64,000 nt of DNA. It comes from Brumimicrobium sp033722555 (GTDB lineage: Bacteria; Bacteroidota; Bacteroidia; Flavobacteriales_D; Crocinitomicaceae). The notes under the pieces are model-generated. The model was given only the letters and a program-made list of their open reading frames with translations. It searched no databases and was not told where the DNA came from. Location: the NCBI GenBank assembly GCA_033722555.1, contig JAWVYS010000006.1, positions 1 to 64,000 of the forward strand, written 5' to 3'. Below, piece after piece: positions 1 through 9,403 of this stretch (within the stretch, counting starts at the first letter, position 1; each line of letters opens with the position of its first letter). A program made the translations under genes and the position numbers.

Positions 1-1
1 A

Positions 2-625
2 TTAAGTGATAATTATACGGTAACAGTCACCGATAAAAACGGCTGCACAACAGATTCCTCGTTTCTTTTGCCACAGGAAATTAGCGTTAATGCACAATTC
101 ATAGCCAACCCAGAAAGCGGTTTCGAGCCGTTAAATGTTCAATTCACAAATACTACCCAAAACGCAACGGATTATGAATGGTACATAGACGGTGCCTTCT
201 GGGATAATACTACTCATACTTCCACTTACTTTGATACCGCTGGTATTTATAATGTCATGCTATATACCTATAATAACAACCCAGAATGCCTTGATAGTTT
301 TGCCCTAAATATCATCGTAGAAGACACCATGACCGTGCGTATTCCAAATGTATTTACACCTAATGGAGATTTTTCAAATGATGAGTTTACAATCGATGTA
401 CGCAGAGCAAATGAAATCCACGCGATCATCCTCAACCGTTGGGGAAATGTAATGCACGAAACCACGGAGCAAAGCAATGGCACAAACCAAACCATAACTA
501 TTTGGGATGGAAACTCACAAAGCAATCCCGCAACTGAAGGTACTTATTTTTATAAGTTTGATATTACGGATGTGAAAGGTGAAGTTTATGTTTATCAAGG
601 ATTTTTTCATTTGGTTAGGGATTAG
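2..625 (+). CDS. T9SS-exported surface protein with type-B (CHU_C) C-terminal domain, 5'-truncated by window edge
   Basis: The reading frame is open from base 2, so the gene starts outside the window. The first residues (YTVTVTDKNGC) look like the end of a SprB/PKD-like repeat. A PKD-like Ig-fold follows (VQFTNTTQNATDYEWYIDG), and the last ~95 residues begin with VRIPNVFTPNGDFSNDEF, the hallmark of the gliding-motility-associated C-terminal domain that serves as a type-B T9SS sorting signal. The protein is therefore inferred to be secreted through the type IX system and surface attached or released. Only the last ~207 codons are visible, so adhesin versus enzyme cannot be decided. Confidence 0.88.
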   Translation, partial: LSDNYTVTVTDKNGCTTDSSFLLPQEISVNAQFIANPESGFEPLNVQFTNTTQNATDYEWYIDGAFWDNTTHTSTYFDTAGIYNVMLYTYNNNPECLDSFALNIIVEDTMTVRIPNVFTPNGDFSNDEFTIDVRRANEIHAIILNRWGNVMHETTEQSNGTNQTITIWDGNSQSNPATEGTYFYKFDITDVKGEVYVYQGFFHLVRD

Positions 626-863
626 GGAGGGTTGCGACACTCAGGACTATCAGGTCAATCCATAGTTCAGTGAAACTTTAAGACTAATCTTAGCGCTAAA
701 CTGACCTATTGGCTAGCACAAGTGCGGTTAAAAATCTTTTTTAGGGATATTTGCTTATTGTTAAAGAATATTTGTATTATTGCAACGTCGCAGATCTCGT
801 GACATATCTTTCAGAAAAATTAATCGTCTTATAGATATCTCTTATTTTTATTATTTCATATAA
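626..863. other. Intergenic region upstream of rho
   Basis: A 238-nt AT-rich spacer between the surface protein and rho. I see no ORF and no convincing terminator hairpin. A weak -7-like box (TATTATTG, 775-782) could serve rho. It would leave an ~80-nt leader, which is plausible because rho genes are often autoregulated, but nothing in the sequence proves this. Confidence 0.35.
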
Positions 864-2546
864 ATGAATAAATCAGAATTAGCAGGGAAAAAACTTCCCG
901 AATTACGTACTATTGCAAAAACCATAGGTGTTAAAAAAGTAGAATCTCTACGAAAGTCAGAACTTATAGATCTCATCGCCGGCGATAAACCTGTGGCTGA
1001 AGAAGTAGCGGAAACTACTCCACCGTCAGATCAGGATAAGTCACAGTCGAAAAGACCGCGGCAACGAAAGTCCGGCGGAGAAAGCACCGATCTTTTTTCA
1101 GAACAGGATTCGGGATCGGACAAAAATTCCGGCAAACCGGACAATCAAAGTTCAGATAAAAAAGGATTCGTTAAATCCGGTCATCATCAATCGGAAAAAA
1201 GTACAGAACATAAAGGTCGTACCGATAAATACGACAAGCGAAATTCTGGAAAGGAGCATTCCGATGACCGATCTGACAACCGCAACAATCAGAATAACAA
1301 TCAGAATAAGGGAGAAAAAGACAACCAGTCACCACAATCTAACTCAAATCATAAAAGTCACGAACAACGTCCTCAGCGATCCGGTGATCATCGGAAATCC
1401 AAAGAGGATCAGGAAAAGAAATACGACTTATCAGGAATAGTTGCAGCTGAAGGTGTTTTGGAAGTTATACAGGATGGATACGGATTCCTTCGTTCTTCTG
1501 ATTATAACTATCTTCCTTCACCCGATGATGTGTATGTGAGTCACAGCCAGATCAAACTTTTCGGTTTAAAAACCGGTGACACTGTTTACGGTACGATCAG
1601 ACCACCACGTGAGGGCGAAAAATACTTCCCGCTTGTAAAGGTGGATTCCATCAACGGACGTGATCCTTCATTCATTCGTGACCGTGTTCCTTTTCAATAC
1701 CTAACTCCCCTGTTTCCGGATGAGAAATTCAAACTGACTGGGCATAGCCAAGAGACAATGTCGACAAGGGTCATGGATCTTTTCTCACCAATAGGAAAAG
1801 GTCAGCGTGGTATGATCGTAGCACAACCGAAAACGGGAAAAACAGTTTTACTCAAAGACGTTGCAAACGCTATTGCAGCGAATCATCCTGAGACCTATCT
1901 GATCATATTGCTGATCGATGAACGTCCTGAGGAGGTAACCGATATGGCCAGAAGCGTGAACGCAGAAGTAATTGCTTCTACCTTCGATGAGCCTGCCGAC
2001 CGTCATGTTAAAGTAGCCAACATGGTGCTTGATAAGGCAAAAAGAATGGTGGAATGTGGACATGACGTTTGTATTCTGCTCGACTCGATTACGCGACTGG
2101 CACGTGCATACAATACCGTTTCACCCGCTTCGGGCAAGGTACTTTCCGGAGGTGTGGATGCGAATGCGTTACAAAAGCCCAAGCGATTCTTCGGAGCTGC
2201 GCGTAAGATCGAAAACGGCGGGTCTTTGTCTATCATAGCCACTGCGCTTACAGATACAGGTTCGAAAATGGATGAGGTAATCTTTGAAGAATTCAAAGGA
2301 ACCGGTAACATGGAACTTCAACTGGATCGAAAAATTGCCAACCGAAGAATTTATCCGGCGATCGATATTCTCGCTTCAGGTACGCGTCGTGAAGATCTGT
2401 TAATGGATAAAGACAGTTTACAGCGAATCTGGATACTTCGTAAGCACCTGGCCGACATGAATCCGATTGAAGCGATGGAATTCTTGAAATCACACATGCA
2501 GAACACCTTATCCAACGAGGAGTTTTTGGTGTCTATGAACGGTTAA
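864..2546 (+). CDS. rho: Transcription termination factor Rho with low-complexity insert
   Basis: Hexameric RNA-dependent ATPase that ends transcription. Residues 1-45 form the Rho N-terminal SAP-like domain (KLPELRTIAKTIGV). Residues ~50-190 are a disordered insert rich in N, Q, D, K, R, S and H. Residues ~192-265 are the cold-shock-type RNA-binding domain (EGVLEVIQDGYGFLRS). The ATPase domain has Walker A AQPKTGKT at 320-327, Walker B ILLDSITR near 404-411 and the conserved LSGGVDANALQKPKRFFGAA and GTGNMELQLDR segments. The 560-residue length exceeds the ~420 of E. coli Rho because of the insert, as is usual in Bacteroidota. Start ATG is preceded by an AT-rich leader. The DUF4199 gene follows after 4 nt, so the two are probably co-transcribed. 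Confidence 0.97.
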   Translation: MNKSELAGKKLPELRTIAKTIGVKKVESLRKSELIDLIAGDKPVAEEVAETTPPSDQDKSQSKRPRQRKSGGESTDLFSEQDSGSDKNSGKPDNQSSDKKGFVKSGHHQSEKSTEHKGRTDKYDKRNSGKEHSDDRSDNRNNQNNNQNKGEKDNQSPQSNSNHKSHEQRPQRSGDHRKSKEDQEKKYDLSGIVAAEGVLEVIQDGYGFLRSSDYNYLPSPDDVYVSHSQIKLFGLKTGDTVYGTIRPPREGEKYFPLVKVDSINGRDPSFIRDRVPFQYLTPLFPDEKFKLTGHSQETMSTRVMDLFSPIGKGQRGMIVAQPKTGKTVLLKDVANAIAANHPETYLIILLIDERPEEVTDMARSVNAEVIASTFDEPADRHVKVANMVLDKAKRMVECGHDVCILLDSITRLARAYNTVSPASGKVLSGGVDANALQKPKRFFGAARKIENGGSLSIIATALTDTGSKMDEVIFEEFKGTGNMELQLDRKIANRRIYPAIDILASGTRREDLLMDKDSLQRIWILRKHLADMNPIEAMEFLKSHMQNTLSNEEFLVSMNG

Positions 2547-2550
2547 ACGT

Positions 2551-3126
2551 ATGCGTCCGGCACTCAAAGCAGCACTTATTTTTTCAGTATCGTGGATATT
2601 GCTGAAATTTCTTTTTCTGTATTTAGGAATCTTTCAGAATGAAATTTTCTATTCCGGTCTCCTCAATAATTTTTTCCTGCTTGCGGCGATTGCTCTTGGA
2701 TTATATCTTGAAAAGAAGAAGGAAGGATTCGGAGAAGGAACAGCACTTTCAGATATTAAGAACGCCATGATCGCCGGTGCCCCTTATGCACTGATCGTTT
2801 CCGTGTTCATGTATTTCTATTATCAGGATATAAATCCCGATTTTGTTGAAAACAGGGTTACCGAAAGAATGGATTTGGTATACAACAGTATGCAACGTGA
2901 TACGTACGTTGATTCCCTGAAAATGCAGAACAAGGATTTCAAGGTGATGACTGACGAAGAAATCTACAAGCAAATTTATCAGGAAACGGAAAGCGCTTTT
3001 TCTCCCAAAAGTCTGCTCACCTTCTCCTTATTGGGTTTGCTTATTCTCGGATTTACTTATTCAATTTTAATAACCGCTATCTACAGAAAAGTATTGTTCC
3101 GGGATTATTACAGTAAAAGTGAATAG
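2551..3126 (+). CDS. DUF4199 family inner-membrane protein
   Basis: A 191-residue integral membrane protein with about four hydrophobic segments: residues ~5-25, ~33-53, ~72-90 and ~153-175. The layout and the start (a short cytoplasmic N-terminus, then a helix with WILLKFLFLYLG) fit the DUF4199 family common in Bacteroidota. Function is unknown. It lies 4 nt after rho and is probably expressed with it. The soluble loop between helices 3 and 4 (residues ~95-150) is charged. Confidence 0.72.
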   Translation: MRPALKAALIFSVSWILLKFLFLYLGIFQNEIFYSGLLNNFFLLAAIALGLYLEKKKEGFGEGTALSDIKNAMIAGAPYALIVSVFMYFYYQDINPDFVENRVTERMDLVYNSMQRDTYVDSLKMQNKDFKVMTDEEIYKQIYQETESAFSPKSLLTFSLLGLLILGFTYSILITAIYRKVLFRDYYSKSE

Positions 3127-3147
3127 AAACAACCAGCGGTTACTTTC

Positions 3148-4101
3148 TTATTTTTTCTTTTTCTCCTCCTTGTAATTCGCAAGACGATAGGAAATCCCTA
3201 CACCGATAACCTGCTTAAATTGGGTACGTGGTCCTTCGTTTCCAAAGCGATCCTCAATGATGATATCGTCGTCGTAAATCACGTTCAGTTGCAGACTCGC
3301 TGAGAACCATTTATTCACTTTGAAATCCATGGCCAGTTCACCGTTCACGTCAATATTCTGAGGCTGATCGAGGTAATTCGAAAACAGTTCAAGCCGAGAA
3401 CGAATACCGATATTCTCCATAATCTCCTGCTGATATTTGACCCGAATATAGGATCCTATTTCAGCACGAAAATTCTCCCCGGGAGTAACAAGGTTTCCGG
3501 CACTATCGAATTCAGCCGGTTCCACACCAAACCTACCCTGATTGGCCAGCAACTGGTCCTGCACAAAGGTGAATTTCCCTGAAAACGGGGAAAGCATGAA
3601 CTCAAAATAATCACTCGGCATATATTCGATCCCCAGTGACAAATTTAGGTAACCCGGCGCCATAAATGCAGAGGATCTAACCGTGTCTTCCGGATTTGCA
3701 AAACCCTCAAGAAACTGTGTTCTAAAACCGCTCAAAAAAGAAATAAACCAGGATTTAGCCACCTGATAGGACAAGGTAGACTGAAAATCGATGACATCGT
3801 CCGTTTTCTGTAATGGTTCATCAAAATACTGAACACCACCGAGATTCAGTGAGAGTAAATTATTCCATTTAATTTTACCGTTGCGGTAATTGGCCTGTCC
3901 GTTAATGAAACCGAGCCCGGAGATGTTATTTCGCCCACCGGCAGCCCAGTTGGTGAAGGTAGACTGAGTAAGATTCAACGAATAGACACTCTTTAATTTC
4001 CAATTAGGCACAGTGTCTTTTTTAACACCCGTGGTGTCTTCCTGCCCAAATACAGGCAATGTTAATGCTATGAAAACAGTTAGAATTGAAGTTCGCAACA
4101 T
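3148..4101 (-). CDS. DUF3078 family outer-membrane beta-barrel-like protein
   Basis: 317 residues with a cleavable signal peptide (MLRTSILTVFIALTLPVFGQ). The mature part has the conserved opening WKLKSVYSLNLTQSTFTNWAAGG and alternating aromatic/polar strands typical of an outer-membrane barrel. The 'NLTQSTFTNWAAGGRNNISG' signature is what I recognise as DUF3078. It ends in a short Lys-rich tail (EEKKKK). Role unknown. Gene is convergent with the rho/DUF4199 unit (21-nt gap) and divergent from the thiolase. Confidence 0.8.
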   Translation of the reverse strand: MLRTSILTVFIALTLPVFGQEDTTGVKKDTVPNWKLKSVYSLNLTQSTFTNWAAGGRNNISGLGFINGQANYRNGKIKWNNLLSLNLGGVQYFDEPLQKTDDVIDFQSTLSYQVAKSWFISFLSGFRTQFLEGFANPEDTVRSSAFMAPGYLNLSLGIEYMPSDYFEFMLSPFSGKFTFVQDQLLANQGRFGVEPAEFDSAGNLVTPGENFRAEIGSYIRVKYQQEIMENIGIRSRLELFSNYLDQPQNIDVNGELAMDFKVNKWFSASLQLNVIYDDDIIIEDRFGNEGPRTQFKQVIGVGISYRLANYKEEKKKK

Positions 4102-4297
4102 ATGTAAGTTTTAAAATTTATTTTCATAGAACATAACAGGATGAACGGATGAAAGTTCAATAAAAACGAAAAACCGACCGCTCAAGCCTTTAATGTTCCG
4201 AAATTCACAAAACTATCGAAAAATCGAAGGAAGCGAATTCTAAAAAGCAAGTTTTTTGTATTTTCGTGGCTCAACGAAATTCAGAAAAATCAGAAAA

Positions 4298-5473
4298 ATG
4301 AAAGAAGTATATATTGTATCTGCTGTCAGAACACCAATAGGAAGTTTTTTAGGAAGTTTAGCCAGTGTTCCGGCAACGGATTTAGGTGCTACAGTTATTA
4401 AAGGTGCGCTTGAAAAAGCAAATCTTACTCCCGATAAAATTGATGAAGTATTCATGGGGAATGTGCTTCAGGCCAATCTTGGACAAGCACCTGCACGTCA
4501 GGCCGCATTGAAGGCCGGATTATCCGAAAACACACCGTGTACAACTGTGAACAAAGTATGTGCATCCGGGATGAAATCGATTGCGCTTGGTGCTCAGACC
4601 ATATTAGCCGGTGACAACCACATTGTTGTTGCAGGAGGAATGGAGAATATGAGTATGGTTCCTCACTACGTAAATGGCCGACAAGGAGTTAAACTGGGAG
4701 ATATCAAGCTAGTTGACGGAATGATCAAGGACGGATTAACCGATGTTTATAACCAGGTTCACATGGGGAATTGTGCCGATAAATGCGCACAGGAATATGG
4801 TTTTTCTCGCGAAGATCAGGATGAATTTGCTAAACAATCTTACGAAAAATCGGCAAAGGCATGGAAAGAAGGTAAGTTCAAGGATGAAGTAGTTCCTGTG
4901 ACCGTTCCACAACGCAAAGGTGATCCGGTTGTTTTTGCCGAAGATGAGGAATACAAGAATGTTATAATGGACAAGATATCTTCATTACGTCCTGCGTTCA
5001 GCAAAGACGGAACGGTAACTGCCGCGAATGCCTCTACATTGAACGACGGTGCTTCAGCAGTAATTCTTGCGTCTAAAGAAGCCGTAGAGAAATACGGATT
5101 AAAACCCTTGGCAAAAATTATCTCCTACGCCGATGCTGCGCAAGCTTCTGAGTGGTTTACAACGGCTCCTTCAAAAGCTTTGCCTATCGCTCTTGATAAA
5201 GCAGGAATCAAAAAAGACCAGGTTGATTTCTGGGAACTGAATGAAGCTTTTTCAGTGGTTGGACTGGCAAACATCAAACTTCTTGGAATTGATGGTTCAA
5301 AGGTGGATGTTCACGGCGGTGGCGTTTCGCTTGGACACCCTCTGGGAAGTTCCGGTTCAAGAATTATTGTGACACTCATTCACGTTCTTAAACAGAATGG
5401 CGGAAAAATAGGTGCTGCCGGAATCTGTAACGGGGGTGGTGGCGCCTCTGCGATGGTGATCGAAAACGTTTAA
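4298..5473 (+). CDS. Acetyl-CoA C-acyltransferase (thiolase)
   Basis: Thiolase that condenses or cleaves acetoacetyl-CoA/3-ketoacyl-CoA. Starts with MKEVYIVSAVRTPIGSF and has all three signatures: nucleophile Cys88 in NKVCASGMK, GGVSLGHPLGSSG with the catalytic His, and the C-terminal CNGGGGAS with the second Cys. 391 residues, the normal length. An in-frame upstream TTG at 4256 is rejected as start because a -7-like box (TATTTTCG, 4259-4266) lies after it. Stand-alone gene with its own terminator. Whether it works in beta-oxidation or in acetoacetyl-CoA synthesis cannot be told from the sequence. Confidence 0.95.
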   Translation: MKEVYIVSAVRTPIGSFLGSLASVPATDLGATVIKGALEKANLTPDKIDEVFMGNVLQANLGQAPARQAALKAGLSENTPCTTVNKVCASGMKSIALGAQTILAGDNHIVVAGGMENMSMVPHYVNGRQGVKLGDIKLVDGMIKDGLTDVYNQVHMGNCADKCAQEYGFSREDQDEFAKQSYEKSAKAWKEGKFKDEVVPVTVPQRKGDPVVFAEDEEYKNVIMDKISSLRPAFSKDGTVTAANASTLNDGASAVILASKEAVEKYGLKPLAKIISYADAAQASEWFTTAPSKALPIALDKAGIKKDQVDFWELNEAFSVVGLANIKLLGIDGSKVDVHGGGVSLGHPLGSSGSRIIVTLIHVLKQNGGKIGAAGICNGGGGASAMVIENV

Positions 5474-5494
5474 TTTTCTAAGAATATATAGTGG

Positions 5495-5527
5495 GGCGAT
5501 AGAGTTTTTACTTTATCGCCTTTTTTA
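5495..5527 (+). terminator. Rho-independent terminator after thiolase
   Basis: A 10-bp stem GGCGATAGAG / CTTTATCGCC (one G-U pair) with a T-rich 6-nt loop, followed at once by a run of six T. Confidence 0.9.
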
Positions 5528-5608
5528 TTTTAATTTTTTTTTCGACGTCGCCCCCCCATTTTTGAAACCGTGTTACGTTTCTACTAACAGAACACAAAAA
5601 CAATAAAA

Positions 5609-7294
5609 ATGAAAACGATAATTACTACCCTGCTTTTCTCAGTAATCTTTTTAACAGGAGGACCGTTGGCTTTAGCTCAAAACTGCGTAGCCGACGTAAA
5701 CATCACTCCGACCGGAAATCCCGGAGAAGTATTCATAGAGGATTTGTCAATCACAGCCAATACAGGTCCCGATGTATACTCCGGTGTTTATATCCTGTCT
5801 CTTCCCTCCTACGATTATTACGACTATGTGAATCTTCAGCCCAATTCCCTGACTGCAACTTATCAGTTCAGCGATAATGGGGACTATTATATGGTTTTTG
5901 AAGTTTATGATAGTCTCGCCAATTGTTACGATTCCATTGCTCAAACACTGAGTATTAATAATCTTCCCTACAACTGCAGTGCGACTTATGCCTATTACGA
6001 TACTGTGAACGGTCAACAATATTTCGTGCCGGATAACTATGATTCGAATTTGGAATACCACTGGACCTTCGGTGACGGAACTTCTTCAAACGATCCATAT
6101 CCTTACCACACGTATGCTTCTGCCGGAACTTATACTGTATGTTTAACGATCCTGGATATAGCTACGAACGGCCAAACCTGTTCTGACACCGTTTGTCAGA
6201 CGATCGTGGTTAACAGCACTTCCCTGCCCTGTTATGCCGGTTTCACAAGCTACGATACAATCAATGGCCAGGAGTATTTTGTACCGGATAATTATAATTC
6301 TAACTATGATTATTATTGGTCCTTCGGTGACGGGAACAGTTCAACAGATCCTTTTCCCTATCACACTTATGCTTCCCCGGGAATTTATACGGTATGTTTG
6401 ACTGTCATCGATAACATCAACAATTGTGGTGATACACTGTGTCAGAATATTACAATCACAAATTCACCGTGTGATGCCAGCTTTATTCATTATGATACGC
6501 TGAATCAAAACTTTTTCATACCCAACACATATGATCAGAATTTAAGTTATTACTGGGAGTTCGGAGACGGAAGTTATTCCTACGATATTTACGGTCAGCA
6601 TTCCTATGCAAGTCCGGGTACTTACACCGCTTGTCTGACTATATGGGACAATGCAACTGGCTGTTCAGATACCGTGTGTCAAAACATCACGATCACATCA
6701 AACAACACCCAGTGTGATGCGCTTTTCTACCTATTTCAGGATAGCGTGAATATCAGTCAGTATTATGCATGGAATTTATCCGTAGGAAACAACCTCGATT
6801 ATCTCTGGGATTTTGGTGATGGCACAACCAGTAACGCGCAATTCCCTGTGCATACTTACACCACACCCGGACTTTACCAGATCTGTCTGTCAATCAACGA
6901 CCCAAATGGCAACTGCAGTGATATATTCTGTGACAGCATTGAAGTACTGAATAAAGCAACCGGAACAACAATCAATGTACTTCCTTTTGGAAGTTATGGT
7001 CAAACAGCATCTATAACGGAGAATGATATTTCAAAGACTGAAGTAAAACTGTTTCCGAATCCTGCTTCCGATAAGATACAGGTGTTAATCAACAACAGTG
7101 GCTACGCATCTTATACTTATGCTGTGATCGATGTTACCGGAAAGATGGTTTCTCAGGGAGCATTTACTGCTGACAATGAAAATGTTCAGGTTCCCCTGAA
7201 TATAGCGTCACTTAGAACGGGAGTTTACTTTGTAAAGCTTGTAAATGAAAGTTCCGGAGATGGATTACAAACATTAAAGTTTATCAAAAAATAA
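5609..7294 (+). CDS. Tyr/Cys-rich PKD-repeat surface protein with T9SS type-A sorting domain
   Basis: 561 residues. Signal peptide ends near LALAQ. Four tandem PKD-like repeats of ~80 residues (about 120-440), each carrying a W-x-FGDG motif, an HTYA/HSYA motif, SPGTYT-type turn and C-x-T/S-x-x-D...C. Repeats 1-3 also share VPDNY-type segments and are very Tyr-rich. The C-terminal ~75 residues (KLFPNPASDKIQV ... GVYFVKLV ... LKFIKK) form a type-A T9SS sorting domain. It is expected to be exported and anchored on the cell surface; ligand unknown. It precedes the ECF sigma gene by 55 nt. A TGAAACC/CTACTAAC pair lies upstream but is too weak to call as a promoter. Confidence 0.85.
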   Translation: MKTIITTLLFSVIFLTGGPLALAQNCVADVNITPTGNPGEVFIEDLSITANTGPDVYSGVYILSLPSYDYYDYVNLQPNSLTATYQFSDNGDYYMVFEVYDSLANCYDSIAQTLSINNLPYNCSATYAYYDTVNGQQYFVPDNYDSNLEYHWTFGDGTSSNDPYPYHTYASAGTYTVCLTILDIATNGQTCSDTVCQTIVVNSTSLPCYAGFTSYDTINGQEYFVPDNYNSNYDYYWSFGDGNSSTDPFPYHTYASPGIYTVCLTVIDNINNCGDTLCQNITITNSPCDASFIHYDTLNQNFFIPNTYDQNLSYYWEFGDGSYSYDIYGQHSYASPGTYTACLTIWDNATGCSDTVCQNITITSNNTQCDALFYLFQDSVNISQYYAWNLSVGNNLDYLWDFGDGTTSNAQFPVHTYTTPGLYQICLSINDPNGNCSDIFCDSIEVLNKATGTTINVLPFGSYGQTASITENDISKTEVKLFPNPASDKIQVLINNSGYASYTYAVIDVTGKMVSQGAFTADNENVQVPLNIASLRTGVYFVKLVNESSGDGLQTLKFIKK

Positions 7295-7349
7295 GGAGGT
7301 TTATAGGGTAATTTCCTTAAATTCAGCACACTTTACGAAAAGGTGCGTT

Positions 7350-7904
7350 TTGAAACTGGATAATGAAATCATACAACAAATAAAGAAGAATGATCGTAAG
7401 GTCATTCTTCGGTTGTATGAGAATACATTCGAAGTCTTAATGGGAACGGCGGTTCGGTATAAAACAAACAGGGAGGAACAAATGTCAATAGTAAATACAG
7501 CTTTTATGAAGATTGTGAGTTCCATTGATCAGTACAAGCCCGACACGGCGTATTATTCCTGGGCCAAGCGGATCGTTCAGAACGTTGTAATCGATGACTT
7601 CCGAAAGAATAAACGTTACAAGGACCTTTTCGCCATGGATACCGATGAAACTGAAGATAATATACAACCGGAATATGAGGAAGACTATTCAGATACAGAA
7701 ACAGAACAAGTAGAATGGATACTCAATCAGTTGCCGCCGGCTACGAAGTTAACGTTCAACCTTTTCGCGATTGACGGATATTCTTACAAAGAAATTGCAG
7801 AAGAACTGAACATAGGTTATGAGACAGTAAAATGGCACGTTAAGGAAGCCAGAAAGAAATTAAAATCCTTACTTGAAGAAAACAAAGAGTTATTGCAAAA
7901 GTGA
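7350..7904 (+). CDS. ECF RNA polymerase sigma factor (first of two in window)
   Basis: 184 residues. Region 2 contains YYSWAKRIVQNVVIDDFRK (the sigma-2.3/2.4 part that binds the -10 element). Region 4 contains LPPATKLTFNLFAIDGYSY, then KEIAEELNIGYETVKWHVKEARKKL, a helix-turn-helix that reads the -35 element. An acidic linker (about residues 92-118) joins them. The start is TTG at 7350; no ATG gives an intact region 2. The stop overlaps the next gene's GTG start in a GTGA arrangement, so the two are translationally coupled, the usual layout of sigma and cognate regulator. Confidence 0.9.
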   Translation: MKLDNEIIQQIKKNDRKVILRLYENTFEVLMGTAVRYKTNREEQMSIVNTAFMKIVSSIDQYKPDTAYYSWAKRIVQNVVIDDFRKNKRYKDLFAMDTDETEDNIQPEYEEDYSDTETEQVEWILNQLPPATKLTFNLFAIDGYSYKEIAEELNIGYETVKWHVKEARKKLKSLLEENKELLQK

Positions 7905-9346
7905 GTAAAGAGCAGGAACATATTGACCAACTGTTTAAAAACAAATTGTCGGACCGGAAATTTGATGGTCCTCCGGCTGATTTTTTGGCAGATCTTAATA
8001 GTCGGCTTGATGAACGTGCAGCGGGACGAGGTTTTCTTTGGTATTTCAGGTTCTTTTTTGATCTTGCCCTGCTTTTAACAATCCTGCTGAGCCTGTTCTA
8101 TCTCGAAAATAATCCACTTGGAAAGACTGTTCAGCATGCTGAGATAAAAACCTATTCCAAAGAAAACGAAAAAGTAAACGAGCATTCTGCCGATGAGCAT
8201 CCAGATACGCTTAGCGTTAGAAATCAAACGGATCGTTTAACTCAAATGCCGTCTGAAAATAAACCCTCTGTATCGGCATCCGATAGGGCCAAAAAAGAAT
8301 CCCCGGATGCTCGTACAAAAAGCAATCCCGGAATTAAGACTACAATAAGATCTGCGGGAGAAGAGAACAGAACAGATCACTCAGGAGTTAAGAACAAACC
8401 GGAGGGAAAAACATCCAGGGTTCAGGCTAAAAACAACGTTGAAAAAGCGAAAAATTCGAACAGTCTTCAGGAGCCTGAGAAACTTCAGCCAATGCTCTAT
8501 CTGGCGATTTTCCCGAATGAATTTGATTTGATTCGGAGAAAAATCCAAACCGGAGACTTTCCGAAAATGCCTGTATCACTGACTTCTTTTCCCGAGAAAA
8601 CAAAAGAAATTGTCTCTGAACCTCTGAAGAAAAATAAATCCATCGAACTCCAGCTATATGGCGGGCCTGTTAAATGGAACTACAATACCCTAGGAACGAA
8701 TGACAGTTATATCGCTAAATTATCAGAAGAAAGTTCAGCGAAATGGTCTCCGAATTTGGGCATCGCACTAAACATGAACCTTGGAAAATACAGTTACGGA
8801 ACAGGTATTAGTTATACGAGTTACCGCGAAGAAAATTTCTTTGAATTCACGGAAGTAAACAGTTATGATTCTACCTATATAATCAGTACCGACACAACCG
8901 TTACTTATGATTCCATAAACAATCAGTGGGATACGATCGTTACGAATAATTATGACTCTACAACCGTTACTGATACCATTCAAACAACAAACCCTGTTAC
9001 AAATCAGTACCACTGGATACAGATCCCTTTGAATTTCGGTTATCGTTTTAATCTTAATAAATGGGCGATTATTCCGCGGGTAGGACTGAACATTGGGTTA
9101 GGAATTTCAAAAAACACCGGTTTTTACCCGGATGAGAATTATGATGTCTTGCAGGAAGTCGTTCCTCTCCGCTGGAATTTAAACCTACATACCAGTCTGG
9201 AAATAAGGCGTTCATTTGGAAGTTGGCATGCCTTCGGCAGGTTTGACTACCAGCGCAACCTAACTCCAACGATTGATGCCGTAATCTTTGAGCGGAAATA
9301 TCAAGGTATAGGTCTGAATTTTGGTGTTGGATATTCCTTCCGATAA
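7901..9346 (+). CDS. Putative anti-sigma/outer-membrane beta-barrel fusion protein
   Basis: 481 residues, GTG start overlapping the sigma-factor stop by 4 nt. N-terminal ~40 residues are cytoplasmic by charge and carry the motif IDQLFKNKLSDRKFDGPPAD. A transmembrane helix follows (~46-67, FFFDLALLLTILLSLFYL). Then comes a long charged low-complexity linker (~75-190), and the C-terminal ~260 residues have alternating beta strands ending in Phe-Arg (GVGYSFR), like an outer-membrane beta-barrel. By position and the membrane helix it is the likely cognate regulator of the sigma factor. The same architecture recurs at 10521-11930. Confidence 0.65.
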   Translation: MSKEQEHIDQLFKNKLSDRKFDGPPADFLADLNSRLDERAAGRGFLWYFRFFFDLALLLTILLSLFYLENNPLGKTVQHAEIKTYSKENEKVNEHSADEHPDTLSVRNQTDRLTQMPSENKPSVSASDRAKKESPDARTKSNPGIKTTIRSAGEENRTDHSGVKNKPEGKTSRVQAKNNVEKAKNSNSLQEPEKLQPMLYLAIFPNEFDLIRRKIQTGDFPKMPVSLTSFPEKTKEIVSEPLKKNKSIELQLYGGPVKWNYNTLGTNDSYIAKLSEESSAKWSPNLGIALNMNLGKYSYGTGISYTSYREENFFEFTEVNSYDSTYIISTDTTVTYDSINNQWDTIVTNNYDSTTVTDTIQTTNPVTNQYHWIQIPLNFGYRFNLNKWAIIPRVGLNIGLGISKNTGFYPDENYDVLQEVVPLRWNLNLHTSLEIRRSFGSWHAFGRFDYQRNLTPTIDAVIFERKYQGIGLNFGVGYSFR

Positions 9347-9363
9347 AATTCTTTGAATAAAAA

Positions 9364-9386
9364 AAGGCGGAGAACTCCGCCTTTTC
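9364..9386. terminator. Bidirectional terminator between convergent genes
   Basis: A perfect GGCGGAG/CTCCGCC stem with a 2-nt apparent loop (AA, opening to a larger loop in RNA), flanked by A-run on the left and T-run on the right. It can stop both the plus-strand operon ending at 9346 and the minus-strand gene ending at 9404. Confidence 0.9.
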
Positions 9387-9403
9387 TGTTTAAGATCTAT
9401 GAA

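Noticed and set aside
5565..5595. ECF promoter for the PKD protein (TGAAACC ... CTACTAAC)
   Set aside because: Only one copy in the window, and its spacing does not match the conserved ECF promoter, so it cannot be told from chance.
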